This document shows, one piece after another, positions 17,021-26,382 of a stretch of DNA of 64,000 nt. How positions within the stretch are numbered: position 1 is the stretch's first letter; the number at the start of each line of letters is the position of its first letter. Source of the stretch: Maccoyibacter intestinihominis. Lineage in GTDB: Bacteria; Bacillota; Clostridia; Lachnospirales; Lachnospiraceae. A model generated the notes under the pieces. The model worked only from the letters and a program-made list of their open reading frames with translations, was not told the DNA's origin and searched no databases. The translations under genes were made by a program, and so were the position numbers. The stretch covers positions 103,066 to 167,065 of the forward strand of contig NZ_JBBMEX010000009.1 of NCBI RefSeq assembly GCF_040096355.1, read 5' to 3'.

Positions 17021-17040
17021 TTAACCGTCACTTCCCACTT
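17008..17040. terminator. Bidirectional terminator between the DUF885 gene and the activase gene
   Basis: AAGTGGGAAGTGA and TCACTTCCCACTT pair perfectly around TTAACCG. The two genes converge here; the left arm overlaps the DUF885 stop. Confidence 0.85.
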
Positions 17041-17063
17041 ATCCTGTGGATCTGCAACAACCC

Positions 17064-17957
17064 TCACATGCTTTCAGGAATGCTTTTTAGTTCCCGGATC
17101 AGCTCTTCCGGCAATAATCTGTCATCCTTCATTTGATATGACATATTCATGTTTTCATATTTTATTTTTCCCAAGCGATGATATGGGAGTAATTCTATCT
17201 TTTCTGCCCCAAAATCCCTTAATTTCTTACACATCCTCTGAATGGTTTCTTTGTCTGCGTTAAAATCAGGAATCAGGGGAATCCGGACTACAACATCTTT
17301 TTTGCTGCTTAGAATGTCTGCCAGATTCTCTTCTATGATATCCAGATTGCCACCTGTCCACTGGTAAAACTTCTCTTTGTTCCAGTGTTTATAATCACAC
17401 ATTACATAATCCGTTACTTCTAATACTTCCCGGACTTGTTCCTTTCCTACACATAAACAGGTCTCTATCGCTGTTGTAATGTTATGTGCATGACAGTATT
17501 CAAACAGTGTCCTTATAAATTCTGCATGGAGGAGCGGCTCTCCGCCGCTCGCTGTGATACCGCCCCTTCCTTTTCCGTAAAAGACAATATCTCTTTTTAC
17601 TTCTTCCCATATATCTTCTACGCTCATCTCCCTGCCCATAACAGACAGTGCACCGGAAGGACATATCTGTACACACTTTTTGTCCGTACAATCCATGCAT
17701 TTTTCATACTCTATTACCTGTTTTTCATTTTCTGTTATGATTGCCTGCATCGTACATGCTGCAACACATTTTCCACAATGGATGCACTTTATGTTTTCAC
17801 TATATACAAAAGATTCTGTTCTCCACGATTCAGGATTACAGCACCATCTGCAACGCAAAGGACACCCTTTAAAAAATACCGTTGTTCTGATACCCGGTCC
17901 GTCATGTATGGAATTTCTCTGAATATTAAATACATTTGCTCTCATCGTTTCATCCAT
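17064..17957 (-). CDS. Glycyl radical enzyme activating enzyme (radical SAM)
   Basis: 297 residues. The radical-SAM cluster motif CPLRCRWC near residue 32 is followed by an inserted two-cluster ferredoxin segment (CIHCGKCVAAC and CMDCTDKKCVQICPSGAL), as in dehydratase-type activases and unlike the short PFL activase. The GGITASGGEPLLH SAM-binding motif is near residue 145. It uses SAM to put a glycyl radical on its partner. It starts 21 bases after the radical enzyme's stop, so the partner is that gene. Confidence 0.95.
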   Translation of the reverse strand: MDETMRANVFNIQRNSIHDGPGIRTTVFFKGCPLRCRWCCNPESWRTESFVYSENIKCIHCGKCVAACTMQAIITENEKQVIEYEKCMDCTDKKCVQICPSGALSVMGREMSVEDIWEEVKRDIVFYGKGRGGITASGGEPLLHAEFIRTLFEYCHAHNITTAIETCLCVGKEQVREVLEVTDYVMCDYKHWNKEKFYQWTGGNLDIIEENLADILSSKKDVVVRIPLIPDFNADKETIQRMCKKLRDFGAEKIELLPYHRLGKIKYENMNMSYQMKDDRLLPEELIRELKSIPESM

Positions 17958-17978
17958 TTTCTTTCCCCTGTAAAATAT

Positions 17979-20363
17979 TTACAAATCCATTTGTGTTCGC
18001 GCAATAATATCTTCCTGTAATTCCTGATTCAAAGAGGTAAATAATGCATTATAGCCTGCTACCCTTACCATTAAATCCTGATAATTTTCCGGATGCTTCT
18101 GTGCATCCCTTAAGGTTTCATTAGAAACTACATTATACTGGGAGTGCCAGCAATGAAGATTTCCTGCCGCCTTTAAAATCTGTATGAATTTATCCTCGTC
18201 CTCTTCTGTCTTAAGTGTACTTGGATTGATTCGTACATTTAACAGTTGTCCTCCCGTGAAAAGTTCTGTATTGAGCGTTCCCACTGACTGGAACATTGCC
18301 GTTAAACCTTTTTTCATCGTTCCCGTAGATGGAGATATTCCATCTGCTGTCGGCATTCCCTTTTTTCTTCCGTCTGCGGAGGCTCCAACGATTGCACCGG
18401 AAGGAATATTGGCAGTTATGGTTACGGTGGAACTGGTATAGCAGCATCCTATCGGCCCTTTTCCCTCACGAAGGGTCTTATAATGATATATCTGATTTAC
18501 ATAATAGTTTGCCAGCTCATTTGTCAGCTTATCTACCTCTTTTTCATCGTTTCCGTATTTCTCTGTCCGCTCTAACAGATATTTCCTAATGACTTTGCCT
18601 TTTTCTCCCGCAAAGTCCGTATCTAAGGCTTCTTTCAGTTCTGCTGCCGTCATTCTCTTTTCATCAAAAACATTTTTCTTAATGGCATAGACTGCATTTC
18701 CCACATTTGGGATTCCAACCAGAGTGCCACTAACCATATCATAAATGGTACCGCCTTCCTTGATGGCCTTTCCTCTTCCTAAACAATCCTGTACCAGTAA
18801 AGAACAAAATGCATCCGGTGTCATCTGGGTCATTGCCAGTTCATTGACATTATCTGCAATGACATGCAAGCGCATATAATACTCTATCGCTCTCTTATAA
18901 GCCTGCTTCAGCTCTTCAATGGAGGTATATTCTTCTAATGGCTTCATATCGTTAAATACCTGCTTTTGGGATTTTGGGTCTTTTCCTCCATTTAAAACTA
19001 TTTCAAGAATCTTTAAGAGATTAATCTTGCTCTTTCCGTTTGCACGATATCCCCATTTTCCCGGAACCTGAACCTCTGTACAACCCATGGTGGAATAATT
19101 CAGTGCATCCTCTTTTGTCACGCCTCTTTTCTCTAATGCGGCAATAATTGTCTGGTCATTTACAAAGGCAGGCATACCCACTCCCTGTTTTACAATTTTG
19201 ACCGCTCTTTTCAAGAATGCTTCCGATATGTTTTCATGTACTCTGATATATACCGTCGGTTCTGGCAGATGTATTTCGTCTAACATTTCTAAACACAGCC
19301 ATGACATCTCGTTTACGGCATCGGTTTTATCTGCCTTTTGTCCTCCTAAGCAGATGTTCTGATAGGTAGGAGAGCCCATCTGCGTTAAAGTATTAGACCA
19401 GGAACGCAATTTATTGTTGCTGTATATCTTCAGGTAAAAGCAGCCAAGCATTTCTTCTGCTTCTTCCATCGTGATTCTGCCTTCCTTTAAATCCTTTTGT
19501 AAGAACGGATTCATGTACTGGTCAAACCGTCCAAAGGAAAGGGAATGTCCATTGGTTTCAATATGCAGAATAACCTGTACAAACCACACACATTGCAATG
19601 CCTCAAAAAACGTTTCCGGTGCTCTTTCTAAGAGTGCCTGACATCTTTCGCTGATTCCTAACAGTTCTTCCTTTCTTGCTGCATCTTTACACTGCTCTGC
19701 CTGCTCTTCTGCTAAAATACAGTAACGCTTTATGTAATCCAGACATCCGTCTATAATCGCCTTGCAGGCACGGTAAAAGGTCAGCTTTTCTAAATCCTGC
19801 GGTTTACTTAAATCCAATTCATCTATATGCTTTTGAATCTTATCTCTCAATCCGGCAAAGCCCAGACGAACTACCATGTCATAATCCGGAACAATATGAC
19901 CTTCTCCTGTCGAAACATTTCCCTGCCATCCAAGTACACCGGTCACACGGTCATCCAACACTTCCTGCGGCTGCATGGCAATAGCTCTGTCTTTTAATGT
20001 TTTTCCTTCCCACCACGGAAGAATTTCTCTTAATACTTTTTTATTTTCCTCCGTAATAGTGAATTTGTCACTGCTTCTTTTTTCTAAATCATCTAATTCA
20101 TCCAAAATATATGCAAATGCATATTCCGGGAAGAGCGGTGCTGCCCGGTTTGAACTTGCCTGATTTCCGGCTAAAAGCTGCTCTTCTTCAATATAGATGG
20201 TCATATTTCTTAAAACATCCGCTAATGCCATTGCTCTTTTTTCAATATTTGGATAGGCATCATATTTCTTATAGGCTTCCGTTACAATCTTTGCTCTCTC
20301 GATACAGATTTTGGGAGTTGTGTTCAAAAGTTTATCGCGAAGCTTAAAAAAACGCTCTCTCAT
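17979..20363 (-). CDS. Glycyl radical enzyme, glycerol/diol-dehydratase-like, substrate uncertain
   Basis: 794 residues. The glycyl loop RVAGYNALF carries Gly770. The thiyl cysteine is Cys428 in MGCTEVQVPGKWGYRANG. The catalytic base equivalent is Glu430 (GCxE, as in dehydratases and some lyases), and GEGHIVPDY (His156) and NGHSLSFGRFDQYM (His273-Ser274) match the dehydratase pocket. The position aligning with Asp447 of C. butyricum glycerol dehydratase, which contacts the substrate hydroxyl, is Asn442. It is therefore a member of the dehydratase-like group, but probably not a classical glycerol or propanediol dehydratase. The operon with a modified GlpK-like kinase suggests a polyol or related hydroxylated compound. 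It is oxygen-sensitive and cytoplasmic. Confidence 0.85.
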   Translation of the reverse strand: MRERFFKLRDKLLNTTPKICIERAKIVTEAYKKYDAYPNIEKRAMALADVLRNMTIYIEEEQLLAGNQASSNRAAPLFPEYAFAYILDELDDLEKRSSDKFTITEENKKVLREILPWWEGKTLKDRAIAMQPQEVLDDRVTGVLGWQGNVSTGEGHIVPDYDMVVRLGFAGLRDKIQKHIDELDLSKPQDLEKLTFYRACKAIIDGCLDYIKRYCILAEEQAEQCKDAARKEELLGISERCQALLERAPETFFEALQCVWFVQVILHIETNGHSLSFGRFDQYMNPFLQKDLKEGRITMEEAEEMLGCFYLKIYSNNKLRSWSNTLTQMGSPTYQNICLGGQKADKTDAVNEMSWLCLEMLDEIHLPEPTVYIRVHENISEAFLKRAVKIVKQGVGMPAFVNDQTIIAALEKRGVTKEDALNYSTMGCTEVQVPGKWGYRANGKSKINLLKILEIVLNGGKDPKSQKQVFNDMKPLEEYTSIEELKQAYKRAIEYYMRLHVIADNVNELAMTQMTPDAFCSLLVQDCLGRGKAIKEGGTIYDMVSGTLVGIPNVGNAVYAIKKNVFDEKRMTAAELKEALDTDFAGEKGKVIRKYLLERTEKYGNDEKEVDKLTNELANYYVNQIYHYKTLREGKGPIGCCYTSSTVTITANIPSGAIVGASADGRKKGMPTADGISPSTGTMKKGLTAMFQSVGTLNTELFTGGQLLNVRINPSTLKTEEDEDKFIQILKAAGNLHCWHSQYNVVSNETLRDAQKHPENYQDLMVRVAGYNALFTSLNQELQEDIIARTQMDL

Positions 20364-20399
20364 ATCCTTTTCTCCTCCTACTATTTTTTCCTGACCTGA

Positions 20400-21884
20400 T
20401 TAGGCTTTTATCCATTTTTTAGAACGTTCTACAGCATCTTTCCAATACTCGTAATGTTCTTTCATCTTCTCTTTTTTGATTTCCGGTTTAAATTCGGATT
20501 CTATTTTTACCAATCCTTTCACGTCTTCTGAGGAAATCAGGTTTGCATATAATGCCACCATATAGGCTGCCCCTAAGGCTGTTGCTTCTAAGGATTCCGG
20601 ACGCATAATTTCAGCATCACAGTAATCTGCAAGTGTCTGTGCCAGCAGATTATTCTTTGAAGCACCACCATCAATCTTAATCTCTTTAATTTTAACGCCA
20701 TTCTCTTCTACAATATTCAAAATATCTTTGATGGAAAATGCAATTGCTTCTAAGGTTGCTCTTGCAATATGTGCGTCTGTCGTACCTCTGGTGATTCCAA
20801 TCATCATTCCTCTTGCGAACGGGTCCTGATGAGGTGCCATCAATCCGCTTAATGCCGGAATGAAGTATACACCGTTTGTATCCGGAACACTGGATGCCAA
20901 TTTTTCTATATCTTTTGCACTCTCTATAATTTTTAATCCATCACGAAGCCACTGTATTGCAGAACCGGTAACCGGGACAAGTCCCTCAACTGCATATGTA
21001 CACTTTCCGTCTAAGTTCCATGCAATTATAGTATCTACTCCACCCGGTGATGTCTGGAATTTTGAACCAACGTTAATATTTAAGACGCTGCCGGTACCAT
21101 TGGTACATTTTACGGTTCCTGCATCAATACATGCCTCTGCAAATAATGCGGACTGCTGGTCTGCAATCACTCCACGGATTGGAATAGAACCTCCAAAAAT
21201 AGTAGTTTCTCCATAATCGGAGGATTCTGACTGGATGCTCGGGAATACAGATACCGGCACTCCTACATAGTCAAACAATTTCTGATACCACTCCTGCTTT
21301 TCAACATCCATACATCCTGTACTAGAAGCATTAGAAAAGCTGGTTGCATGTACTTTTCCACCGGTCAGCTTCCATACTAGCCAGGTATCGATTGTTCCGA
21401 AAAGGACATCTCCTTTTTCGATTTTCTCTTTAATTCCAGGAATATTGTCAAGATACCATTTCAGGAAAAGCACATTGGTGTGTGGACCAATTACTTTTCC
21501 GGTTGTATTTAAAATCTCTTCAAAAAATGGTGTCGCTTTAATATCCTCACACATTTTTCCCATTCGTGAATCCTGCCATACAAGTGCATGGTGTAACGGC
21601 TTTCCTGTATGTTTATCCCAGATTACTGCCGTATTTCTCTGATTTGTAATACCGATACCAATAATATTTTCTGCTGAGATTCCCTTTTTCTCAATTACAT
21701 TTTTACACATTTTAACACTTAAATCATAAATTTCTTCTGCATCATGCTCTACCATATTCTCTGCCGGAGTATGCTGACAGAATTCTTCATATGACTGCTC
21801 TGCAATCTGAAATTTTTTATCAAATAAGATAGCTCTTGTTCCTGTAGTACCCTCATCAATTACTAAAATATAATCTTTTCCCAT
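20400..21884 (-). CDS. FGGY-family carbohydrate kinase, GlpK-like with altered substrate pocket
   Basis: 494 residues, collinear with E. coli glycerol kinase over its length (EGTTGTRAILFD, ITNQRNTAVIWD, FGTIDTWLVWKL, ADQQSALFAE, EGLVPVTGSAIQWLRDGL). ATP-binding and catalytic parts are intact, including the Asp of ADQQ. Two glycerol contacts differ: Glu84 of GlpK is Asn84 here (QRN), and Tyr135 is His135 (GPHTN). The Phe270 region is also changed (TNGTGSV). I therefore do not assign glpK. It probably phosphorylates a different polyol or hydroxy compound made or used by the radical enzyme 36 bases downstream. First gene of a three-gene operon with a consensus promoter. Confidence 0.8.
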   Translation of the reverse strand: MGKDYILVIDEGTTGTRAILFDKKFQIAEQSYEEFCQHTPAENMVEHDAEEIYDLSVKMCKNVIEKKGISAENIIGIGITNQRNTAVIWDKHTGKPLHHALVWQDSRMGKMCEDIKATPFFEEILNTTGKVIGPHTNVLFLKWYLDNIPGIKEKIEKGDVLFGTIDTWLVWKLTGGKVHATSFSNASSTGCMDVEKQEWYQKLFDYVGVPVSVFPSIQSESSDYGETTIFGGSIPIRGVIADQQSALFAEACIDAGTVKCTNGTGSVLNINVGSKFQTSPGGVDTIIAWNLDGKCTYAVEGLVPVTGSAIQWLRDGLKIIESAKDIEKLASSVPDTNGVYFIPALSGLMAPHQDPFARGMMIGITRGTTDAHIARATLEAIAFSIKDILNIVEENGVKIKEIKIDGGASKNNLLAQTLADYCDAEIMRPESLEATALGAAYMVALYANLISSEDVKGLVKIESEFKPEIKKEKMKEHYEYWKDAVERSKKWIKA

Positions 21885-21990
21885 AGCATGTCCTTTCTGA
21901 TGCTTTTCATATGCATCTTGTTACCCGTTTTTGTTTTTTCTTCTCTGTTGCTTATGATATTTGTGCACATTTATATCATTTACATGCTTT

Positions 21991-22019
21991 ATTTTATTAT
22001 GTTTTTGCATTTTTGTCAA
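21991..22019 (-). promoter_or_regulatory. Promoter of the kinase-radical enzyme-activase operon
   Basis: TTGACA (22014-22019), 17 bases, TAAAAT (21991-21996) on the minus strand, about 110 bases before the kinase ATG. The AT-rich leader (21885-21990) contains ATGTGCACAAAT, a possible operator half-palindrome for the adjacent DeoR regulator, but no site is proven. Confidence 0.75.
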
Positions 22020-22022
22020 TAT

Positions 22023-22064
22023 AAAAGGGCATAAAAACATTATTATGCATTTTTATGCCCTTTT
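22023..22064. terminator. Terminator of the deoR gene
   Basis: AAAAGGGCATAAAAA and its exact complement (22050-22064) flank a 12-base loop. It separates the regulator from the operon promoter directly beyond it. Confidence 0.8.
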
Positions 22065-22079
22065 TTGCACTTTTACAGC

Positions 22080-22844
22080 TTATATTATTCGTATTCCGTG
22101 TTCTTCTGCATATTTATAATAGATTTCTGGCAGCTCTTCATCTACTATTAAAGTATCAAACTCCGATAAGCCGGCTATTTTTCCCAAAAATGCTTTTCCA
22201 TACTTTGTTGTATCAGCAATCAGATACTTTTTATGACTGATTTCTAATAACGCCTGCATAACAGGAACTTCCTCAATTGCCGGGTGCGTGACTCCATCGT
22301 GAATGGATACGCCCAGAATACCAAGAAATATTTTGCTGGCACGAAATTTTTTAATTGCATCAATTGCAAAATCACCATAAAACATTCCTGACTTCTTTCT
22401 GTATTTTCCACCTGGAAGATATACATCTATAAACTGCTTCTCTACCGCTTTCTGTGCAATAATTAAAGATTGTGTAATCAGATTCAGGGATTTCATCTCC
22501 GGTAAGTAATCCAAAATCAATTCGGCTGTCACCCCATTATTTAATATAATCGTATCGCCGTCTTTGATTTCCTTTGCAGCCTTCTGTGCAACAATCTGTT
22601 TTTTCTCAATATTTATCGTTCTCTTTACATCGGGATTATCCTCTATGGGCCATTGTGACATTTCATTAATGTAATACGCACCACCATATACCATCTTAAC
22701 TTTTTCATTATCTGCCAGTGCTTTTAAATCTCTTCTTATGGTTGTCGCATCTACATGAAATATATCCACCAAATCTGAAACTTTCACATTTCCTGATTTT
22801 CTCAGCATCTCTAATATTTTCTCTCTGCGTTCAATATATAACAT
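22080..22844 (-). CDS. DeoR-family transcriptional regulator
   Basis: 254 residues from MLYIERREKILEML; GGAG is 9 bases upstream, which is better than a GTG three codons earlier. N-terminal DeoR helix-turn-helix (VKVSDLVDIFHVDATTIRRDLKAL) and C-terminal sugar-phosphate sensor (DGDTIILNNGVTAELILDYL, LPGGKYRKKSGMFYGD, KYLIADTTKYG). DeoR sensors bind phosphorylated sugars or polyols, so the product of the neighbouring kinase is the natural effector. Likely a repressor of the downstream operon; separate transcription by its own terminator supports that arrangement. Confidence 0.9.
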   Translation of the reverse strand: MLYIERREKILEMLRKSGNVKVSDLVDIFHVDATTIRRDLKALADNEKVKMVYGGAYYINEMSQWPIEDNPDVKRTINIEKKQIVAQKAAKEIKDGDTIILNNGVTAELILDYLPEMKSLNLITQSLIIAQKAVEKQFIDVYLPGGKYRKKSGMFYGDFAIDAIKKFRASKIFLGILGVSIHDGVTHPAIEEVPVMQALLEISHKKYLIADTTKYGKAFLGKIAGLSEFDTLIVDEELPEIYYKYAEEHGIRII

Positions 22845-22880
22845 TCTCTTCACTCCAACTCTCTATATTCTTTTTCTTTT

Positions 22881-23717
22881 TTAAATCAATGCCTGATAGA
22901 CATCCCGTTTTGAAATTCCTCTGTCCTTTGCAACCAGCTTCATAGCTTCTTTATGAGAAACACCTTTTTCTTCATAAACCTGCATATGTTCCTCTAACGT
23001 AAGGTTTTCCCACTCTTTTTTCCGTTCTTCCTCTACCTGTTCTTTTGTCTTTCCCTCGAGTACTAAGACATATTCTCCGCGGGGTTCTTTGTCTTTATAG
23101 TAGTCCAAGACCTCATGTATTGTCGTTCTATGAGCCTCTTCATATTTTTTGGTCAGCTCCCGGCAAAGTGTGATCTTACGGTTGTCAAGTTCTTTTTCTA
23201 ACTCCTCTAAGGTCTTTATCAGATGATGAGGTGCTTCGTATATGATGATCGTGCGTGTCTCATCCTTTAGTTCCTCTAACACCCTTTTCCGCTCTTTTTT
23301 ATCCTTTGGCAAAAATGCTTCAAATGCAAATCTTCTGGTAGACAGCCCCGAAAGCGTCAATGCCGTAATACATGCTGCTGCTCCCGGAAGGGAGGTTACT
23401 TCAATTCCCGCTTCATAGGCAATCTTTACTAACTCTTCTCCCGGATCTGAAATTCCCGGTGTTCCGGCATCCGTTATCAACGCTATGTTCGTTCCCGACT
23501 GCATCTTTTCCACAAGCTGATGTGCTTTTTCGATCTTATTAAATTCGTGATAACTTGTCATCGGAGTTTTGATGTCGAAGTGGTTTAACAGCTTTATGGA
23601 ATTGCGTGTATCCTCTGCCGCGATCAGATCCACCTCCTGCAATGTCCGAAGGACACGCAGGGTAATATCTTCTAAGTTTCCGATGGGAGTTGCACATAAA
23701 TATAATTTTCCTTGCAT
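22881..23717 (-). CDS. rsmI: 16S rRNA (cytidine1402-2'-O)-methyltransferase
   Basis: 278 residues. MQGKLYLCATPIGNLEDITLRVLRTL, ITDAGTPGISDPGEELV and LPGAAACITALTLSGL are RsmI signatures of the tetrapyrrole-methylase fold. The C-terminal segment GVSHKEAMKLVAKDRGISKRDVYQAL is also standard. It methylates C1402 of 16S rRNA with SAM. Equivalent to yabC of B. subtilis and found in the same cluster order. Confidence 0.95.
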   Translation of the reverse strand: MQGKLYLCATPIGNLEDITLRVLRTLQEVDLIAAEDTRNSIKLLNHFDIKTPMTSYHEFNKIEKAHQLVEKMQSGTNIALITDAGTPGISDPGEELVKIAYEAGIEVTSLPGAAACITALTLSGLSTRRFAFEAFLPKDKKERKRVLEELKDETRTIIIYEAPHHLIKTLEELEKELDNRKITLCRELTKKYEEAHRTTIHEVLDYYKDKEPRGEYVLVLEGKTKEQVEEERKKEWENLTLEEHMQVYEEKGVSHKEAMKLVAKDRGISKRDVYQALI

Positions 23718-23741
23718 TCCGGTATTCCTTTCTGTCTGATA

Positions 23742-24485
23742 TCAATACCCATAGATTTCATAGATCTCGTCGGTGTATACCCCCGGCTCCTGATAGACGA
23801 TCAGTGGTTTTTCTACCGTCATCCGCGGCTTTCCGCCTTTTAATCCCTCGATCAGTACCATGTTCGGTTCTTTATCTGCGTAGGGATAAACAAGCCGCAT
23901 CCGTTTTGGCTCTATCCTGTATGCACACATTTTACTCAGGATTTCCGCCAACCGGAACGGACGATGCACCATATAGAATCTTCCATGCTCTCTGAGCAGT
24001 CTGCTGCCCTCCCTTAAAATGTCCTCCAGATCACAGAGTATCTCATGTCTGGCAATGGTCTTTGCTTCGTTTCCATTCTGCAGTCCATGCTGCCCTATCA
24101 TATAAGGCGGATTTGTGGTAATGATATCAAAAGAAGATGCTCCAAACAATTCTGAAGCATCTTTGATATCTCCTGTTACGATTTCGATGTCCTTTTCTAA
24201 TCCATTGAGTACGACACTTCTTCTTGCCATGTCTGCACTCTCTTTTTGGATCTCAAGTCCGGTAAAATGTGCTCCCTTTGTCTTTGCCTTTAGAAGAATC
24301 GGAATGATCCCGGTTCCTGTTCCTAAGTCAAGAGCCTTTTCCTGCTGTTTTACGTTTGCAAAACCGCTGAGCAGCACTGCATCCATGCCAAAGCAGAATT
24401 TTTCCGGATTCTGTATGATTCGGTAACCGTTTCTCTGTAGATCGTCTATCCGTTCATTCTCTAACAGATTATTTTGTATCATCAA
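23742..24485 (-). CDS. tRNA1(Val)-type adenine-N6 methyltransferase (YabB/TrmN6)
   Basis: 247 residues. Rossmann SAM motif LDLGTGTGIIPILL near residue 52 and the N6-adenine catalytic motif NPPYM near residue 125. Start region GYRIIQNPEKFCFGMDAVLLS is characteristic of the YabB/TrmN6 family. It lies 24 bases upstream of rsmI and overlaps ricT by 17 bases. tRNA is the likely substrate by family; which position is not shown. Confidence 0.85.
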   Translation of the reverse strand: MMIQNNLLENERIDDLQRNGYRIIQNPEKFCFGMDAVLLSGFANVKQQEKALDLGTGTGIIPILLKAKTKGAHFTGLEIQKESADMARRSVVLNGLEKDIEIVTGDIKDASELFGASSFDIITTNPPYMIGQHGLQNGNEAKTIARHEILCDLEDILREGSRLLREHGRFYMVHRPFRLAEILSKMCAYRIEPKRMRLVYPYADKEPNMVLIEGLKGGKPRMTVEKPLIVYQEPGVYTDEIYEIYGY

Positions 24486-25380
24486 TCTTAGACTTTCCTC
24501 CGTTGTCCTCTAACGCCTTTAACTTCTTCATTTCTTCCGCGGAAATCTTCGTGTTGTCGCGGCGGCGTTTCGGACGGAATTTCAGCTCGTCCACCTTGTA
24601 TTCACGGATTTCTTTTTCATCATTGACTTCTACGATCACTTTTACAAGCTGACGCAGAACTGATACGCTCTGTACTTCACCCTTTAAACCTTCAATGGTT
24701 GTGACATAATCACCGACATTCGGCAGTCTGGAATTCAGATATTCATATGTTTCTTCTTCGTTTTTCAAGCAGCACATCAATCGTCCACAGACTCCTGATA
24801 TCTTTGTTGGATTTAAAGACAGGTTCTGCTCTTTTGCCATTTTGATGGATACCGGTATAAATTCTGATAAGTAGGTACTGCAACACAACGGTCTGCCACA
24901 GATACCGATTCCTCCAAGAATTTTTGTCTCATCACGCACACCGATCTGCCGTAATTCGATACGGGTACGGAATACCGAAGCTAAATCCTTTACCAGCTCA
25001 CGGAAATCAATTCTTCCGTCTGCCGTAAAATAAAAAAGCAATTTGTTATTGTCAAAGGTGTACTCTGCTTCCACTAACTTCATTTCCAGTTTGTGTTTTG
25101 CGATTTTTTCTAAGCAGATCTGAAAGGCTTCTTTTTCTTTTTCCTTATTCTTCTGCTCCGTGATCTCATCTGCTTCTGTTGCAATGCGGATCACCGGCTT
25201 TAACGGTTGTACGACACCGTCCTCTTCCATCTCTCTTGGTGGGATCATGACGGTTCCAAACTCTATTCCACGGGCTGTCTCCACGATGACGTGTGTTCCC
25301 GTCTCTATTTCCATTCCTGCCGGATCAAAATAATAGATTTTTCCGGCTTTACGGAATCGGACTCCTACAATTTTTATCAT
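24469..25380 (-). CDS. ricT: PSP1-domain protein RicT (YaaT)
   Basis: 303 residues. The PSP1 domain includes KLLFYFTADGRIDFRELVKDL and the cysteine-rich LGGIGICGRPLCCSTYLSEFIP followed by KISGVCGRLMCCLKNEEETY. In B. subtilis RicT joins RicA and RicF in an Fe-S complex that activates RNase Y and affects sporulation. Here it sits between holB and the methyltransferase, as in B. subtilis; ricA and ricF are not in the window. Confidence 0.9.
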   Translation of the reverse strand: MIKIVGVRFRKAGKIYYFDPAGMEIETGTHVIVETARGIEFGTVMIPPREMEEDGVVQPLKPVIRIATEADEITEQKNKEKEKEAFQICLEKIAKHKLEMKLVEAEYTFDNNKLLFYFTADGRIDFRELVKDLASVFRTRIELRQIGVRDETKILGGIGICGRPLCCSTYLSEFIPVSIKMAKEQNLSLNPTKISGVCGRLMCCLKNEEETYEYLNSRLPNVGDYVTTIEGLKGEVQSVSVLRQLVKVIVEVNDEKEIREYKVDELKFRPKRRRDNTKISAEEMKKLKALEDNGGKSKIDDTK

Positions 25381-25381
25381 G

Positions 25382-26371
25382 TTAATTCTCCTTTATCGTC
25401 AACAGCAGCAGTTCAATGACCAGATCAAAATTGACGTTGGCATTCAGACGGACTTTTGCTTTCTCTAATGCCTCTAAGATCTGCTCAATTCCCTCATAGG
25501 AACTTTTGCTCGCACTCTTTTTGATGTCATAGATCTCATCCCGGAATACCAGATGGTTGACATCTGCTGTTGCTTTATATAATAAGACATCCCGATACCA
25601 GATCATCATGATATCAAAATAGTCGTTTATTTCCAGTTTGTATTCACTGATCTGCTTTACTGCCTCCATCATTTCGTAGAGGTCGATCTCTTTTAATCTG
25701 CGGATCAGTTGTAATGCCGAGTTTTTAATCTCGTTAAAGGATTCTGAGGATGCTAATTTGATCGCTTTTCCTACATTTCCCTGTGCAAACGCCGTACACA
25801 CTTCTGCCTGATAATCAGGGATCTGGCAATGCTCCATCAGATAACTTTTGATCTTTTCATTTGGCACTGCTTTTAAATCCAGTGTGATGCAGCGGGAATT
25901 TATCGTTGGCAGAAACGAATCTGCATTGGTTGTCAATAAGAGAATGACCACATATGCCGGCGGCTCTTCGATCGTTTTTAACAATGCATTCTGCGCCTGT
26001 ACATTCATTTTTTCCGCTTCATCGATGATATAGATCTTGTACGGACTTGCATACGGCTTGATATCCACATCGTCCTTTACCTGTCTACGGATATCATCCA
26101 CGGAAATCGTGTTTGGCTTCTCATGTGTCACATAAATAATATCCGGCTGGTTTTTGCTGATCGCCTGTTTGCAGGAATGACATTCCATACAGCCCTCTGT
26201 CCCATGCTTTTCGCATTGAAGTGCCATTGCAAATGCTTCCGCTATCATTTTTTTCCCGGAATCATCCGGTCCGTTTAAAATATAGGCATGTGAAACCTTC
26301 TGCGATAAGATCGCATTCTGTAAATGTTCAATTATCTGTTCATGTCCTATAATCTCCGCAAATCCTGCCAT
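25382..26371 (-). CDS. holB: DNA polymerase III delta' subunit
   Basis: 329 residues. AAA+ clamp-loader fold: FAEIIGHEQIIEHLQNAI, phosphate loop NGPDDSGKKMIAEAFA, zinc finger (CEKHGTEGCMECHSC), IYIIDEAEKMNVQAQNALLKTIEEPP and the sensor-1 region LTTNADSFLPTINSRC. The P-loop is non-canonical (GPDDSGKK), which is usual for delta'. Part of the replication clamp loader. One base separates its stop from the ricT start. Confidence 0.93.
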   Translation of the reverse strand: MAGFAEIIGHEQIIEHLQNAILSQKVSHAYILNGPDDSGKKMIAEAFAMALQCEKHGTEGCMECHSCKQAISKNQPDIIYVTHEKPNTISVDDIRRQVKDDVDIKPYASPYKIYIIDEAEKMNVQAQNALLKTIEEPPAYVVILLLTTNADSFLPTINSRCITLDLKAVPNEKIKSYLMEHCQIPDYQAEVCTAFAQGNVGKAIKLASSESFNEIKNSALQLIRRLKEIDLYEMMEAVKQISEYKLEINDYFDIMMIWYRDVLLYKATADVNHLVFRDEIYDIKKSASKSSYEGIEQILEALEKAKVRLNANVNFDLVIELLLLTIKEN

Positions 26372-26382
26372 TGAAATCTCCT

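Noticed and set aside
20400..21884. Naming the FGGY kinase glpK outright
   Set aside because: Overall similarity to glycerol kinase is high, but two direct glycerol contacts are replaced (Glu84 to Asn, Tyr135 to His), so the name would overstate the evidence.
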